Assembly: GCA_018417955.1 (NCBI GenBank)
Contig: JACTVC010000015.1
Location: 955,862-1,019,861 of the forward strand
From: Laccaria trichodermophora
Taxonomy: Eukaryota; Basidiomycota; Agaricomycetes; Agaricales; Hydnangiaceae
Direction of reading: 5' to 3'
DNA length: 64,000 bases
Shown: piece by piece, positions 23,181 through 35,321 of the stretch
How the letters are laid out: each line of letters starts with the position of its first letter
Numbering within the stretch: position 1 is the stretch's first letter
Translations under genes and position numbers: made by a program
The notes under the pieces: model-generated
Seen by the model: only the letters and a program-made list of their open reading frames with translations
Database searches by the model: none
What the model was told of the DNA's origin: nothing

Positions 23181-24683
23181 ATGGCGCTCAGACCAAACAA
23201 CTCCACATACAAAACCTGCAGAAAACCACCTTCGCTCACCGTTGTAATATTGAACTCGAAGCACCTCCTTGATTTCCCGATGATTTCCCACTGTTCCGTC
23301 AGCTCCCTCACTTCGATCTCCTGGCGCGCTTCCATCGATATCTATAATCGGGATCTGAAACCAGTAATTTCTGATATCTTGAAAGACCTCCCAAACTTGG
23401 TCAACAAAGCAGAGGAAATGGTCAAGATGTTCTCGGACGACCAACGCAATATTTTCACTTGTCGGAAGGGCGATGAAAAGGCAACCGTGAATCTCCATGT
23501 TGTTATGAGTGCCATGCTCACCTGCGTAGAAGAATGTGGAGGAGAAAGCAGTGGAAAACGCTATGTCGCGTCGGCAATCGTATCCTGTGGCCGCAAAGGC
23601 AACGACAACATGACCGAACTACTCGCCGCTCTTGGAGCCACTTGGCTAACCCATCTACTATTTATCTGTAAATTTCAACGTCTTGTGGTGGGCAGGCACT
23701 GACAATGTCGTAGTCAGAACGAGCAGAAATCACGAAACGCAGCTCAATGAAGAACCTCCTCGTTCGGTTACCCCAACTCTGAAGAGTGGTACGACCTCGA
23801 ATGATGGCGAAGGAGCTAAGCGCAGGCGTCGCGCGTTCAGGAAAAATGTGCGTCAATACTTAGAGGCATATCGCTTTGTTGACCTTTTTTTATATAATGG
23901 TCCGGGACGGCTACACATGTGCCGTAACTGGGCGTCAAGACACATCACACCCCTCACCAGATCCAACCTCTGATTTTTATCCCGTCACCTTGAAAGTGTG
24001 CCACATCCTTCGCAGAGTAATAGGTAACTTTGACAATGACCACAAGTCAGACTCTGTGGGTTATCTGCCTATTTTAGACATGCATTTCGCTCACAGGAGA
24101 CCGATTCCTCTGCATTCAGTTTACATCTGCTGTTACATCATTTGACATCCTCGCGAATTTTACTGGCCTCCCTGTTGCAGCGTTGGAGGAATTGCATAAA
24201 AATTTAGATGAACCATCAAATGGACTGCTCTTTTCAAGTGACGCCCAAAAGTCTTTTGAACAGTTTTGTTGGTGCTTGAAATCAACAGAGGTCAGGCTTA
24301 TGGTTTTCAATCTGCTTTCAGGTACATATCTCATCAAAATTCCAGACAAATAATGTATACACTCTCAGAATTTTACAACGCATCGGTTTGTCGCGCAAGC
24401 ATGAGAACATGATCATCACCTTCAAAGACCACAGTGGTGACTTCATCGCTGGGTCTAGCGGCAAGAGTATTCCTCTCCCCAGCCCTCACTACCTCGCCAT
24501 CCACGCTGCGATCGCCGAAGTCTTTCACCTGAGTGGTGCCGGGAGTTTTTTTGATGAGCTTTTGAAGGTGTGCAAATACGAGGTCCACCCAATGCAATCT
24601 TGGCTAGACCTTGAGAGAAAGATGGAAGAAGTGGCATTGAGAGATTCTGTTGCGGCAATGCTCCAATCGGTTCGAGTCTTCTA
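23181..24683 (+). CDS. HNH_2-type endonuclease-domain protein of Agaricomycete type (possibly frameshifted)
   Basis: Putative DNA endonuclease-like protein of a family much expanded in Agaricomycetes; its biological role is unknown. The first exon (from ATG 23181) is helical (ISDILKDLPNLVNKAEEMV). Intron 23668-23713 joins it in phase to a basic stretch (AKRRRRAFRKN). The nuclease-like core reads RDGYTCAVTG...VCHILRRV, the usual RD-x-C-x-TG and H-I positions of an HNH_2 domain, followed by LPVAALEELHKNLDEPSNG and a C-terminal block LPSPHYLAIHAAIAEVFHLS. Later introns lie at about 24054-24117 and 24321-24366. Between the basic stretch and RDGYTC the frame changes without a clear acceptor, so either an unusual intron or a frameshift is present. 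It may be inactive. Confidence 0.6.
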
Positions 24684-25218
24684 ACTTTTGTTTCTACTCT
24701 TTAAATGTTACGAGGAGCATGGGTCGCAATGGAATCAATCAACTGTACTTTCTCTGGCATATTTTATGCATGTTCAGAGCCCAGAGAACGAGGCCCATGC
24801 TCATGCTGGCCACGCTTTCCCTTCAAAGAAGGCGCAGCTGTGCCCCTGGGCCTCCCTTAATTCCGCAGCCAACTGCTTGTTCGACGCAACGAGGACCATC
24901 TTCCGCCACTCAGACTTAGCGTTCAACTTCAGAGCACACTTTAACCTTGCTACAAATTGTGTCTTCAAATCCTAGCCATTAAACTTTGTCGTCAAGCTGG
25001 CGTGCACTCTGACAACGATGGCGTCAAACACAACCTTATTCACAATGATGGTAGGGGTTCATAAGATCACCCGGGCTGAAAATTTCCACCGACTTTTGAC
25101 GTATGCTTATTATTGAAGATCAATGCTTCCGAAGGCAATTCTGATTCGCAAGAGTTAACATCGCGTACATTGAGCAGAAAACATACGGAGGCTCAGAGGA
25201 AAAGCCACCCCAGGAACG
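24684..25218. other. intergenic, nothing recognised
   Basis: Only short frames of unlikely composition. Lies between the 3' ends of the HNH_2-type gene and the convergent TSC13-type gene. Confidence 0.4.
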
Positions 25219-26639
25219 TCACAGAACGAAGGGGAACATGGCCTTCCTCCCGCGAGGGTACTCCTTCCCAAAGTCTTTCTTATAGCTCTTATGTTTCTTG
25301 ATAGCCCAAAGCGCCATCTGTCCAACAGCGAGGCCGGTGAACACGAATGCTAGGAATGACATTAGTAAGCCTGTTCTCCAAAGAACACACAGCAAACGGC
25401 GTACCAGCAACACTCCCAGTCATTAAGCAGATAACACCCCACGCAACAGCCTCAAAGAAATAATTGGGGCACGAGACCAGGGAGAAGCCATACCCGTACG
25501 GTATAGCCCTCTTTCGCGAGTTTGCTGGGCGGAGATTGCGCAGCGTCAGATGTGTGTGGAGATTTGAGATTTCCGCGAACTGGGTCCGGTTGAATGAAGA
25601 GGGAAAAGAAAGGTGTAGAGAGTACGCACGGCCCATATTCCGGCAGAGACCCATAAGAACTTTTCATTGTCGCGGTATGTGCCGACGATGTAGGGTGAGG
25701 TGGCGGAAAACTTAGCTCGATAGACGTCCAAAGCGAGGAAGAGGCCTGTAGAGATGATTTTGGTATAATGCTCGTGTTTCGTGGCAATAAACTGGCTTAC
25801 CGCTGAAGATGTGGTAGTGGGCCGAACTGAGTAAGAGAGAGGGTAACCTGAGCATTTCGGAGATATAGCGGGTAAAGCACAAACTCACTTTTTGAAGATA
25901 TTGAGCAGTGGCATCGTGCCATGCGAGAATCGATGCACACTAATCCCACATCATCTATAAGTCATCGCAATTAACGTTGAGGAGCACGCACAATATCGTT
26001 TCCAGTTCACGTTTAATAAAATGAAGCATAACAAAAGCATAAACATATCTGTGAACCAAACGCGTTAGATCCCACACACACACGACATGATCAACGCTTA
26101 CTTCTGCAAAGCGCTATGTTGAACCTCCTTGCCATAGAATACTTGAGGCAAGTGATAGAACAACGGATGAATGAGGAGCGGCCCGGCCTACTCAATCCCG
26201 AAGATTTAGCAGCGCTCAAAATCCAACGAAAGTCAACGCACGTATTCAACCAAGAACACCGTCCGCCAGCCGATCTGAGGCCCTAGATCCTTCACTTGGA
26301 GTTCACCACCACGCAATTGCTCGCCCAGCACGTCTGCCAGCTTCGTTTCACCCTCAAGCGGCTTTTTGTCGTCCTTGACAGAGATCTTTTGGCGTGATGT
26401 GCTGAACTGTTGATTGTGATGAGCAGGAGATACGACTCGCAAGGAAAATAGACATGAAGAAGGGCACACTAGACTGTATGTGCGCAGGAACCGAAACAGA
26501 CACGAACCTTTGGGAACTTGGTGGCTATCGAAGCCTTGACATCCGCCACTGTGGCTTCAGGCGTGACCTCGATAGTCAGAGGGAAGCCACGCGCAAAGGA
26601 AGGGGGCTTTGACGCTGAGAGTATTGTCAATGAAACCAT
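25219..26639 (-). CDS. TSC13: very-long-chain enoyl-CoA reductase (TSC13/TECR type)
   Basis: Catalyses the last step of the ER fatty-acid elongation cycle, reducing trans-2-enoyl-CoA with NADPH to supply very-long-chain acyls for sphingolipids. From ATG 26639, about nine exons with introns of roughly 50-100 bp give about 312 residues, the usual length. The N terminus is a ubiquitin-like fold region (LTIEVTPEATVADVKASIAT). Diagnostic blocks follow: VFLVEYVGPLLIHP, HRFSHGTMPLLNIFKK, SAHYHIFSG, CPNYFFEAVAW and the C-terminal KKDFGKEYPRGRKAMFPFVL. Several hydrophobic segments fit a multi-spanning ER protein of the steroid 5-alpha-reductase family. All junctions use GT-AG and keep frame. It is a housekeeping gene. 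Confidence 0.9.
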
Positions 26640-26797
26640 TGCCGTCGTCGTCGTTGTGGTGGAACACGTCAGAAAGAGAATCAGATGTCGAAGCTAGCAA
26701 GACGCGTACACATGTGTAAATACACTCCGAAAGCAGGTACAGTCCCATGATACCCGAAAGAATTGAAAGAAATACACGAAGAGAGCCCAAAACACCC

Positions 26798-28499
26798 TTA
26801 TACCGGGAGAGAAACCGGAAACCACACCTCAGGAAACGGGTACCAGCTCCCCGTGAGCTCGAACAGCTGCAAACCCTCCCTGCCGCCTCTAACAACGTCC
26901 CACTCCAACCAACCATCTTCGTACCGATGCGTTCCAGTGCGTTTGCGGTACTCAAACCCCACACGCTGCAGGGTAGGCATCTGCGACGCGAGGTACACCG
27001 CACATTCTTTGCGTGCAGACCGCCACGGCTCCGAGACGTCCGTTTCGTCAAACTCGGGGAATTGGATACATATCCTGAGATGACGGATATGTGCGAGTGT
27101 TGAAAAGGCTCCGGAAAATTCGCTCTGCGGAAAATTGAGAAAGGTGAACGAGGTGAGGTGGGGGGATGGTAGACTCACCCAAGCAAAGACGGGTTTCCCA
27201 TCATGATACCCGCAAATTTCTACCTCCAGTGCCTCGAGTACCGGACACTGTATGCAGATATCGCGACACAGTCCCGGGCTGACTTTATCCTCCACCATAA
27301 TCCTCAGCCTCTTCAGCTTGCTCGTCTCACACTCCACCGCCATATCCTTCAGCATCCCATCCACATCACTCCGGCTGAGCGCGATGGGGACCCAAGGATG
27401 GTCAATAATCGCACACACAGCCAGACGCTCCAATGCAGCCGTATAACGAAACACGCCAGAGAGTTTGCAAGCATTCGACAACGCAAGGTGCTTCAGCTGC
27501 TTGAACACACTCGCATCGTTATTCTTCGACGACACTTGTTGCGGAACAACCCTAAAAGTCGCATCCCCTTTTGTGGTAGCAAACAACAACCGCAGCTCAG
27601 TCAACTTGGGCATCTTCACCAACACATCCACCAATTCAGTGGTGGTGCTATGAAGCCGCGGGGCATGGCCCGTCAATATCAGGGTATCCAGATTCGGCCA
27701 ATCGTGTTCAGCCAGTTCGTCCAGCGTGCACAAGTCCCCAGAGACTTGTACACACCTCAACGAGCTCGCCTGGCCTACGCGGAACAAAATCGCAGTGGCA
27801 GCGAATCTCGCCAGAATATCATTCTTGTACTTCTTCCTGTATTCCCGGATATAATACGTGACTTCATGGTATTTGGGATCGTACGGGCCTTCTCCAACAC
27901 GTAAAGCCTCAGCCACAGGAACGATTGAGATAGTCTCGAGTTTGCAGTCGGCTGGGATGTTGGGTATCATAGTGACATAGAGCGGGGTATCGGCTACGGA
28001 GATTTCGCGGATAGAAGGGCATCGGATGAGGGCGTTTAGAACGGAGGATGGGGGGTAGAAGGGGCAGTTTGCGTAGAAGCTCGTTAGAGCGGACATGCGG
28101 GAGAGTGCGGACACGAGTTTGTCTAGATGTCGAGGGTGATAGTCTCCGCCGACATAATACTTGTCACCCCATAGAGGCGGGGAGGATTCAGGCCAGTGGT
28201 CAGGCCATATAAGCGACAGACGTCTAATATCAAGTTGAGTTGATCACTGCTGACGATGGCAAGAGACAAAGAACTCGCCTGAAATGCTTCCACAAAGACT
28301 CTGGGAAAAACTCGAGCCCGTCCGCATCGTTATGCTTGTTCGCATGCGGCCACCTCACATCTGCAAAGATATAAGGCAGCCAGGCGCTCCGAATCGCATT
28401 GCAAGTTGACGAAAAGGTAAGGAGGGTATCCCAATCGCGAAACAGCGCCACCTCATTGATGACAGCGAACAAAGTATCTGTGTCAAGATGGGGGGACAT
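26798..28499 (-). CDS. F-box-like / leucine-rich repeat protein
   Basis: Exons 28223... are joined as 28279-28499, 27179-28223 and 26798-27124 to give 530 residues. The N terminus (DTLFAVINEVALFRDWDTLLTFSSTC) resembles an F-box-like motif that would bind SKP1. The rest has irregular leucine-rich segments (NLDTLILTGHAPRL, FKQLKHLALSNACKL, CPVLEALEVEICG) typical of fungal F-box/LRR proteins, which present substrates to SCF ubiquitin ligases. Intron 1 (28224-28278) begins GC rather than GT, and only this reading keeps the frame. Intron 2 (27125-27178) is 54 bp with no stop, so retention would be tolerated. I chose ATG 28499 because the frame upstream of it looks non-conserved. The substrate is unknown. 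Confidence 0.7.
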
Positions 28500-28697
28500 C
28501 GTCGCGGTAGTTTGAGCGTCGCGTAGAGCCGTAACTGCTGCCTTAAGTATAGGGCGATAGAGAGGAGAAGCGATGTCGATTCGACCCCGGTTTTTTTTGG
28601 CATTTCTGGGGTTCGATACCACGAGGTAAAGAAGATGAGTACCAAGAATACTTTGCACCCTCGGTTATGTAACATTTCAGGTTCAAAAATAGACTTT

Positions 28698-29090
28698 CAC
28701 TGAGCACTTCAAACCGGATTAAAATAATCAGGCAGATACCTGGGTAAAGGAGTTAAAACAACTCGTTAGCTTGATATGGATTACCTGGATAATGGAAACA
28801 TCCCTCGGTCCCCTGGTATACCATACCGAGTTTTTATCTAGTTAATTTAATCTGCTTTATGACCGAAATAATCTGGCATTGAAGCGAGATTCCTGTGTTA
28901 AATTAAATTGTTTCACGGGCAATACGGGCTGGGTTGAATAACCTGAGGAGCTGATTATTTTACTCAAGGAGAGACTATGGATTTTGGCCCATTCGACTTT
29001 GCATTGATACTTGTTAACCATGTAAACTCAACTCGTAAATTGATTCGGTAAACGAATACATATTGCATGTCGCTCGAGGCCTCCAACTGA
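28698..29090. repeat. left subterminal region of the CACTA element
   Basis: Non-coding. Boxes such as TACCTGGGTAA, TTACCTGGAT and CCTGGTATACC are probably transposase-binding sites. Confidence 0.5.
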
Positions 29091-29092
29091 TC

Positions 29093-30171
29093 CTACTCTG
29101 CTTCTGCTACTTCTGCAACACGACGGCGTTTTCTCTCGCTCTCGTCACCACTCTCATCCTCGTCTTCATCGTCTTCGTCGTCTTCATCCGAGCTACTCTC
29201 CGAGTCGCTGGCTTTGTCAGCCTTGCGCTTCTTGTTCGCGGTGCGACGTTGGCCACGCAGATACAACTTTACCATCTCGGCGATAGCCCAGTCGGCGGGG
29301 AAACGTTCACGTGTGAGGTAGGGGAAATCCTTACGCACCTGGAATACAAAGTACGTTAGTCAAGGTCGAGCCAATAAGAACACGACCGCGCTTACCCAGC
29401 GGAATACTTTGCCAAGGCTCTCTGCATCTTGTTGGCGGTAGGTAAGTTGGAAGTCGAGGTTGGCACGAACGGCGCTTCTTCGTGTGAGACTCTGTGACGG
29501 CAAGTTAGGGTGGTGAGTCACACATTGACAGGTAACACAATCCAAACACCCACCAAGATGTCGTTGTACATCTTTCTGTTTTCCTTTCCTTTGTTCAGCT
29601 GCATCGCCTCTATCAGGATGAAGCCATTCTTGCGGTCACCAGCCTCTCCCTTGGGGCGTTGAATCACTTGGACCTTGTCCTTGACTTTGTCGTTGTCAAC
29701 ATTGATCTGAGCTGTGAGTTGTTCATCAGCTTCAACATTACTGACCGTTCTTGTCATCTCAGAGCTGCACTTACCCTGCATCAGGGCGATCGTCTGCCTC
29801 AGCCTCGCGTTTTCCTCCAACATGTCAGCATCATCTCCAGCTGCAGGAGTTGAGGGGACTGTGGCCTTCGTGGCAGTGTGTCGGCCTGCCGCCACGGCTA
29901 CGCCAGTGCTCGCGCTTGCGGTGGCCACGTTTTCTTGATCCTTGCGCGGGCGGCCTCGCTTGGCAACAGGGTTAGCCGAAGATGCAGTTTGGGCTGACTT
30001 AGGGGTGCTAGGAGTAGCTGCATTTGCGGCGCTCTTCTTTGCTTTGCCCATGATCGTCGAGGGAAGCTGCGATACGATGGAAGGAGAGCTTGTTGGTGGT
30101 GGGGTTGGGAAGAAAGAGGGAGGGGGAAGAATGGTACGTTTTCTCTTGTTGCCAAGCGACGTGCGTTTCAT
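29093..30171 (-). CDS. AT-hook, acidic-tail protein of the CACTA element
   Basis: Exons 29554-30171, 29396-29491 and 29093-29338 splice in phase to 319 residues. The N-terminal third is Ala/Ser/Thr/Pro-rich with an AT-hook core, KRGRPRK. A short leucine-containing helix (MLEENARLRQTIALMQG) could pair proteins. The C-terminal third ends in a long Asp/Glu run followed by a basic ERKRRR cluster, a probable nuclear localisation signal. The start codon lies about 140 bp from the divergent transposase start, so the two share a promoter region inside one element. It probably binds DNA, perhaps the A/T-rich subterminal boxes. A 63-bp stretch inside exon 1 has intron signals and keeps frame either way. 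An in-frame ATG at 30051 is an alternative start. Confidence 0.65.
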
Positions 30172-30312
30172 TGCTCACTGGAATCATCAGGTGATACAAT
30201 GTTGACCTCCGTAGTTGTCCCCGTTTGTAATTCAATTCAATCTATGCTTGGTACGGCCTTTTTCATGAACCTAAGTCGACGTCTTGCTTGAGGACCTCAG
30301 CAAACACGAACG
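30172..30312. promoter_or_regulatory. shared bidirectional promoter region of the CACTA element
   Basis: About 140 bp separate the two divergent start codons, leaving no space for separate promoters. No clear TATA box was identified. Confidence 0.4.
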
Positions 30313-33300
30313 ATGGTAGGGGATTCTCAACCCAAACGACGCTGCACATGCGGTTGTGATACAATGGTAACTCGTCGCACGGAGCTTCGTCATCACCAAG
30401 GCATAGCACCTCTGCATGTTCGGGCTTCAGCAGCCTCGGTAGCCCGCAAGTTGGAGCGTGTAGCACGAAAGGCATTAGGCAAGGCAAAGAAGTCCACGGT
30501 GCGCAAAGCTGCGAGAGTCGTCAACAAGATTGTTTCTCTGGCGAAGGTCGTTTCCCGCTCACTATCCCCAAATCTACAGCAGGGCAACACGACCGATTTC
30601 GACATGCTCGACACCTCCATTGCGGATCACACAGCCCAAATGGATGTTGATGAGCTGGAGCCGGGCATTGGAGTGGATGTTATCGATGATATCCGGAATG
30701 GTGTTTGGTCAGAGCATCGTCATCGCGTAATAATAGAGGAGGTGCCGGATGAAGACGACTATGGTTTTGACCGTCACGACGCTGATTCAGATAGCGAGGA
30801 CGACGAGGAGAGTATCTGTTCTATGCCGGAGGATGACGATGGGCCAAATCTTGAAGACGAGATGAATGAGGAGTGGGAGCGTCAGCTGGCGGAATTTGGT
30901 GCGTCTGTCTAGCTTTTTCCTAAGGACAAAAGCTCTTAATGATTTCATTTTGTAGCGGAGGTGTTTACTGACGAAGAAATCGAGATGCTGCGCAGCTTCA
31001 CGTTGAAAGTCGAAGACCATCTGTCAGATCGGACATACGAACGTATTCGGCACACTTTCCCCAACTCCAATATTGGTTCTTTCAAATCAGCCAAATCGCG
31101 AGTTGAATTTTTGGCTGCTTTCAAGCCTGTCCCCTATGACTGCTGCATCAACTCATGTTGCTGCTTTGTCGGGCCTCACGAAAAAGCCGAAACTTGCCCA
31201 TTTTGTAATGAACCTCGGCTCAAGGATGGCCGCCCTCGCAAACGATTCACCTACATCCCCATCATACCACGGCTAGTTGCGTACTTCAAAAATGCTGAGA
31301 TGATCGAAGCTATGTCGTATCGCGGAACCTACACACCTAACCCAAACATAATGTCAGACATCTTTGATAGCGACAACTACGCCAAGCTGAAGGACTCTCA
31401 TGTCACAATTGGTGGCAAAAAACTCCTTCACAAATTCTTTTCCGGATTACGAGATATCGCGCTCGGGCTTTCCACAGATGGCTTTGCACCATTCAAACGT
31501 CGAAAACAAACCTGCTGGCCACTTATCCTTTTCAACTACAACCTCCCACCGGAAGTCCGCTTTCATCTTCAGAACATTCTCTGTGTCGGCGTAATCCCAG
31601 GTCCCAACAAACCAAAGGATTTCGACTCATTTCAATGGCCACTTGTGGAGGAGCTTCTCAAGCTTAAAATCGGTGTTCCTGCTTTTGACGTCCGAGCTTC
31701 TGAGGTTTTTGCTCTCCGTGCATACCTTGTTCTCAATTTTGGAGATATGCCGGCGATAGCGATGGTAATGCGGATGAAAGGCCACAATGCCCTCTTTCCT
31801 TGTCGCTTTTGTCACGTTAAGGGCATTCGAATTCCTGGTGCGACAGGACCTACCTTGTACGTTCCTCTTGATAGGTCCCAACATCCAGCTTGTCAAGGTG
31901 ATGATGACGTCAAGAGGTATGATGCTGCAAACCTTCCTCTTCGAACACATGAAGAATTTCTCGAGCAAGCACATGAAGTACAATTTGCCCCCAACACGGC
32001 TGAATCAGAGCGCCGTGCAAAGGAGTGCGGGATCAAAGGCATTCCCCTTCTTTCCCATCTTTCATCCCTCTTCTTCCCGACCTCATTTCCACTTGATTTC
32101 ATGCATCTGATGTTTGAGAATGTTATCAAGAACCTTGTTCTTCTTTGGACTGGAAAATTCAAGGATCTCGACGAAGGCTCAGGAGCATATGAGCTTGCGC
32201 CCGAGGTGTGGGAAGCGATCGGTGAGGCTACTGCAGCATCCGGAGGGACCATTCCATCGGCGTATGGCGCTCGGCCTCAGAATGTCGCCCAAGACAAATC
32301 GGCATGTACTGCGGACTCATGGTCATTTTGGGCCCTCTACTTGGGACCTGTCCTTTTACACAATCGATTCCGCAAGGAGGTTTATTACCATCATTTTATT
32401 GAACTTGTGAAGCTAATCAATCTCTGCCTTCAATTCGAGATATCAAGAGACAACATCAACGAAATCCGCACAGGCTTTATCACTTGGGTCACAACTTATG
32501 AAAAGTACGTCTGTTGTTTCAACTCATAATTGTCGCACAAGCTCATTCTTTCACAGGCTCTACTACCAACATTCTCCTTCCCGCCTTTCCGCATGCCCTG
32601 TGACTGTACATTCACTACTCCACATTGCCGATGGGATTGAAGCATGTGGACCAGTTTGGGCATATTGGGCATTCCCTATGGAACGGTTCTGCGGTCTCCT
32701 ATTGCCTTGCATCAAAAGTCGACGTTTTCCATATGCGAACATTGATTCCCACGTTGTTGCAACTGCACAGATTTCCCAGATCAAGAATAGATATGGCTTG
32801 CAAGAAGAGCTCTCGTTGAGGCCTCCACGTGCAGAAATACTTCGAGGTGCACTTTCCGTTCCTGCATGTGAGAGGTTTCCCATATTTATTCTTATATTTA
32901 TATCTGGAAATGGATTGTAGACCCAACCTGCATGTTACTTCGTCCACGTGTTGCCAACCCTGTCATTCCTCCTGGTTTGCTCATGAAAATCAACATTTGT
33001 TTGCAAACACGGTACAAGAAACCTGCCAATGTCATTCGTCGCTACCTTGATGTCAACGAGATTGAATCATGGGGCAAGGTAAAAATTCTTAACGGCGGTG
33101 ACATGATTAATGCATCTTCGCTCGTGAAGTCTCAAGAAGATAGACGGGATGCAAGTTATGTGCGGGTAGGTTTCGTACTGTTTTCATCATATTCCTTCAA
33201 TCACTTACAACTTTCTTGAATGTATCAGTACCAAATGCTCATCGATACGGCAGCGCGAAAGAAAGGAGGCGACTCAAATTTTGTAGGGGAGACATTTTAT

Positions 33301-33597
33301 GGCCAGCTCCAGCAAATCTTTGTTGTTCGCGTTCCCGGTTCTCGAGCACTTGGTTTACAGCAACCCGAAACACTCATACTTGGCGCAATACTTAGCTGTA
33401 AAAAAGAGAAGAGCCCCAACAAAGTGTTCAAGAAACTCGACATGCACTTTTACGCCAACCACGGACACATTGAAGTGGTGGATATCTCAACAGTTCAATG
33501 TCTAGTTGGGCGGCTTAAGGATAGAAAATTATGGGCTATCATTGACAGGAGTGGGAACCTCGCTCGAGCAACCTTCAACATGGAGGGGGATCAGTGA
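30313..33597 (+). CDS. Plavaka-type CACTA transposase (Tnp2 family)
   Basis: Exons 30313-30898, 30956-32504, 32557-32867, 32921-33165 and 33229-33597 join in phase to exactly 1,019 residues, with introns of 52-63 bp. The N terminus has a CTCGC cysteine group and nearby histidines, then a basic region and a long acidic stretch. A second cysteine cluster (YDCCINSCCCFVG, CPFCNEPR) precedes the catalytic core. Core blocks typical of Tnp2-like transposases are STDGFAPFK, WPLILFNYNLPPEVR, VIPGPNKPKDFDSFQWPLV, GDMPAIAMVMRMKGHN and FPCRFCHVKGI, followed by PLDFMHLMFENVIKNLV and MERFCGLLLP. It would excise and insert the surrounding element. No stop or frameshift is seen, so it may be active. Confidence 0.88.
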
Positions 33598-33882
33598 TGT
33601 AAAAACATGTTTACTGATTTATTTTTCATCGAGACACGCAATATTTACATGACTCAAAAAATAACTTGATCACCAGGTAATTTTAAACCCATAAATATTG
33701 TTTCAAAATGTGGTTCAGGCATCATGTTAAAAATACCAGGTGAACGAGTTTGAAAAATAATTCGGTGACACCAGATTAAAACAAATAGCTATCACATTCC
33801 TAGGTAACTCCCTGGTAAACCGGTCAAAAATTAAAAATACCCGGTAAACCAGGACAAATAATCGGCTATAGGGTTCATAGTG
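33598..33882. repeat. right subterminal region of the CACTA element
   Basis: Non-coding. Carries CACCAGGTAA, ACCAGGTGAA, CCTGGTAAACC and CCCGGTAAACC boxes matching, in inverted sense, those at the left end. Confidence 0.5.
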
Positions 33883-33885
33883 TTT

Positions 33886-35321
33886 ATCGGCAACGTTTCT
33901 CGACAAAGGCTATGCGATGAGTTGGTACAGCCTTACAGGAACTTGGCGACATGGTCATCATCGGAGAAAGGAGGGGTGGAATGGGTCAGGAGGGGGGACA
34001 TACAACGTAACTCATCAAGATCCGGGCCCAATGCAAGTTTACGATAATGAGAAACGTTTCTATAAGAGCTGAAGGAATCGAGAAGAATGACTTTTCGAAA
34101 TCACCCCGCAAAGGAGACATTAATAGATCAACTACATCCACGGCTGTTGGGTGTTGCCCGCCAATTGGAGGACGAGCTTCAATTCACAAAGGCCTGCGCT
34201 GGTAAGGTGTTCAACGATTAGGATCATTGCAAAAATACCGCTCAACCGATTATGTGGACAAGAACTTGGCGAAACATGATGTTGATGCACTCTTGAGTAA
34301 GAAGCTGAACGGCCTCCTGTCACAGCGGAAATGTTGACCCCACTCAGGGAGGGTTTCCCCGGTCTGGTGAAAGAACCCCCGACCCAAAATTCGATTATGT
34401 GAACAAGAACCTGGCGAAACATAGTGCGAAGACATTGTGAAGTTTGATCAGCTGGGAGATAGTTTGATCAGCTCTTGAGTAAGAAGCCTGGAGTGAACGG
34501 CTTCCTATCACAGCGGAAATTCATCATAAAACGGTGAGAAGCTGACCACTCAGGGAAGGTTTCCCCGGTCTGGTGAACGAACCCCGACCCAAAACTCAAC
34601 TCCGGGGGCCTGCGGGGGGTAACATGTTCAGTGGGTAAAGACCGGGGAGAGGATGCCGCTACATGCTCACCAGTCAAGCAAAGGGCGACCCCCAGAAAGA
34701 GAATGAGCCTTGATAAGGAGGACATGCAGTAATCTGAGTTTCAAGACCACAAAAGAAACATTGATTAGAATCGGGGGAGTTTCCGCCGGTTGGCGAGGAA
34801 CCCCGGATCTCAAGCCAAGCCCAAAGTAAAAGGGCCTGCAGGCTGCGCGGGTAAGGTGTTCAGAGATTAAGATCAATGAAAGGATGTTGCAAAGAGCTCA
34901 CCAATAAGATACTCGGCGCCACCGGCACCCTGAAGGTTAGCTTTGCTTATAGCGCAAGGTTTCGCTTGGAGGTTAATCCATGGCTCCGCAAGAGTCGTTT
35001 GGAGAACCACAGGCTTCATAATGGTCGTCACTAAAGTGAGTCTTTCATAAAGTATACATCAGAGACCCATGAAGGTTAGTGGTGCAGTCTCTAGAACCAA
35101 AATTCAAGTACCTGCGTCCAGGGATCAGACCCAAACTTGTAAAAGGACATTCTCAATGACTCACCAGCGAGATACCCGGCACCGCCTGTAGCGCACTCCG
35201 CTCACCTAATGTTACAGCCAATGCACCGGGAGACGTTCACAAGACAGAACGACATGACATTGGGTAAATGGAACGGGCTACTTGTTACTTCCTCTGCAAT
35301 CCATAAAAAAACACAGGCTGC
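33886..35321. repeat. intergenic region with diverged repeat units
   Basis: No gene. GATTATGTGGACAAGAACTT at about 34246 recurs with one or two changes about 150 bp further on. GGTTTCCCCGGTCTGGTGAA occurs at about 34352 and 34559, with a weaker relative at about 34780. These look like rearranged copies of one short repeat. Confidence 0.5.

Larger units (their letters stand above)
28698..33882. mobile_element. complete CACTA-type DNA transposon, Plavaka group
   Basis: The left end reads CACTGAGCAC and the right end, on the other strand, CACTATGAAC. Flanks are TTT (28695-28697) and TTT (33883-33885), a 3-bp target duplication typical of CACTA elements. Both subterminal regions (28698-29050 and 33640-33882) are non-coding and carry repeated ACCTGG / ACCAGG / ACCCGG boxes in both orientations. 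Inside are two divergent genes, a Tnp2-like transposase (+) and an AT-hook protein (-). Both frames splice without stops, so the 5.2-kb element may be autonomous. The T-only duplication is weak on its own. Confidence 0.75.

Noticed and set aside
27203..27904. 233-codon plus-strand frame
   Set aside because: Antisense to the F-box/LRR gene, whose minus-strand frame splices cleanly and has leucine-rich periodicity.
29063..29359. hydrophobic plus-strand frame resembling a membrane protein
   Set aside because: It is the complement of the acidic Asp/Glu tail of the AT-hook gene (GAN codons read as TC-rich codons), not a real membrane protein.
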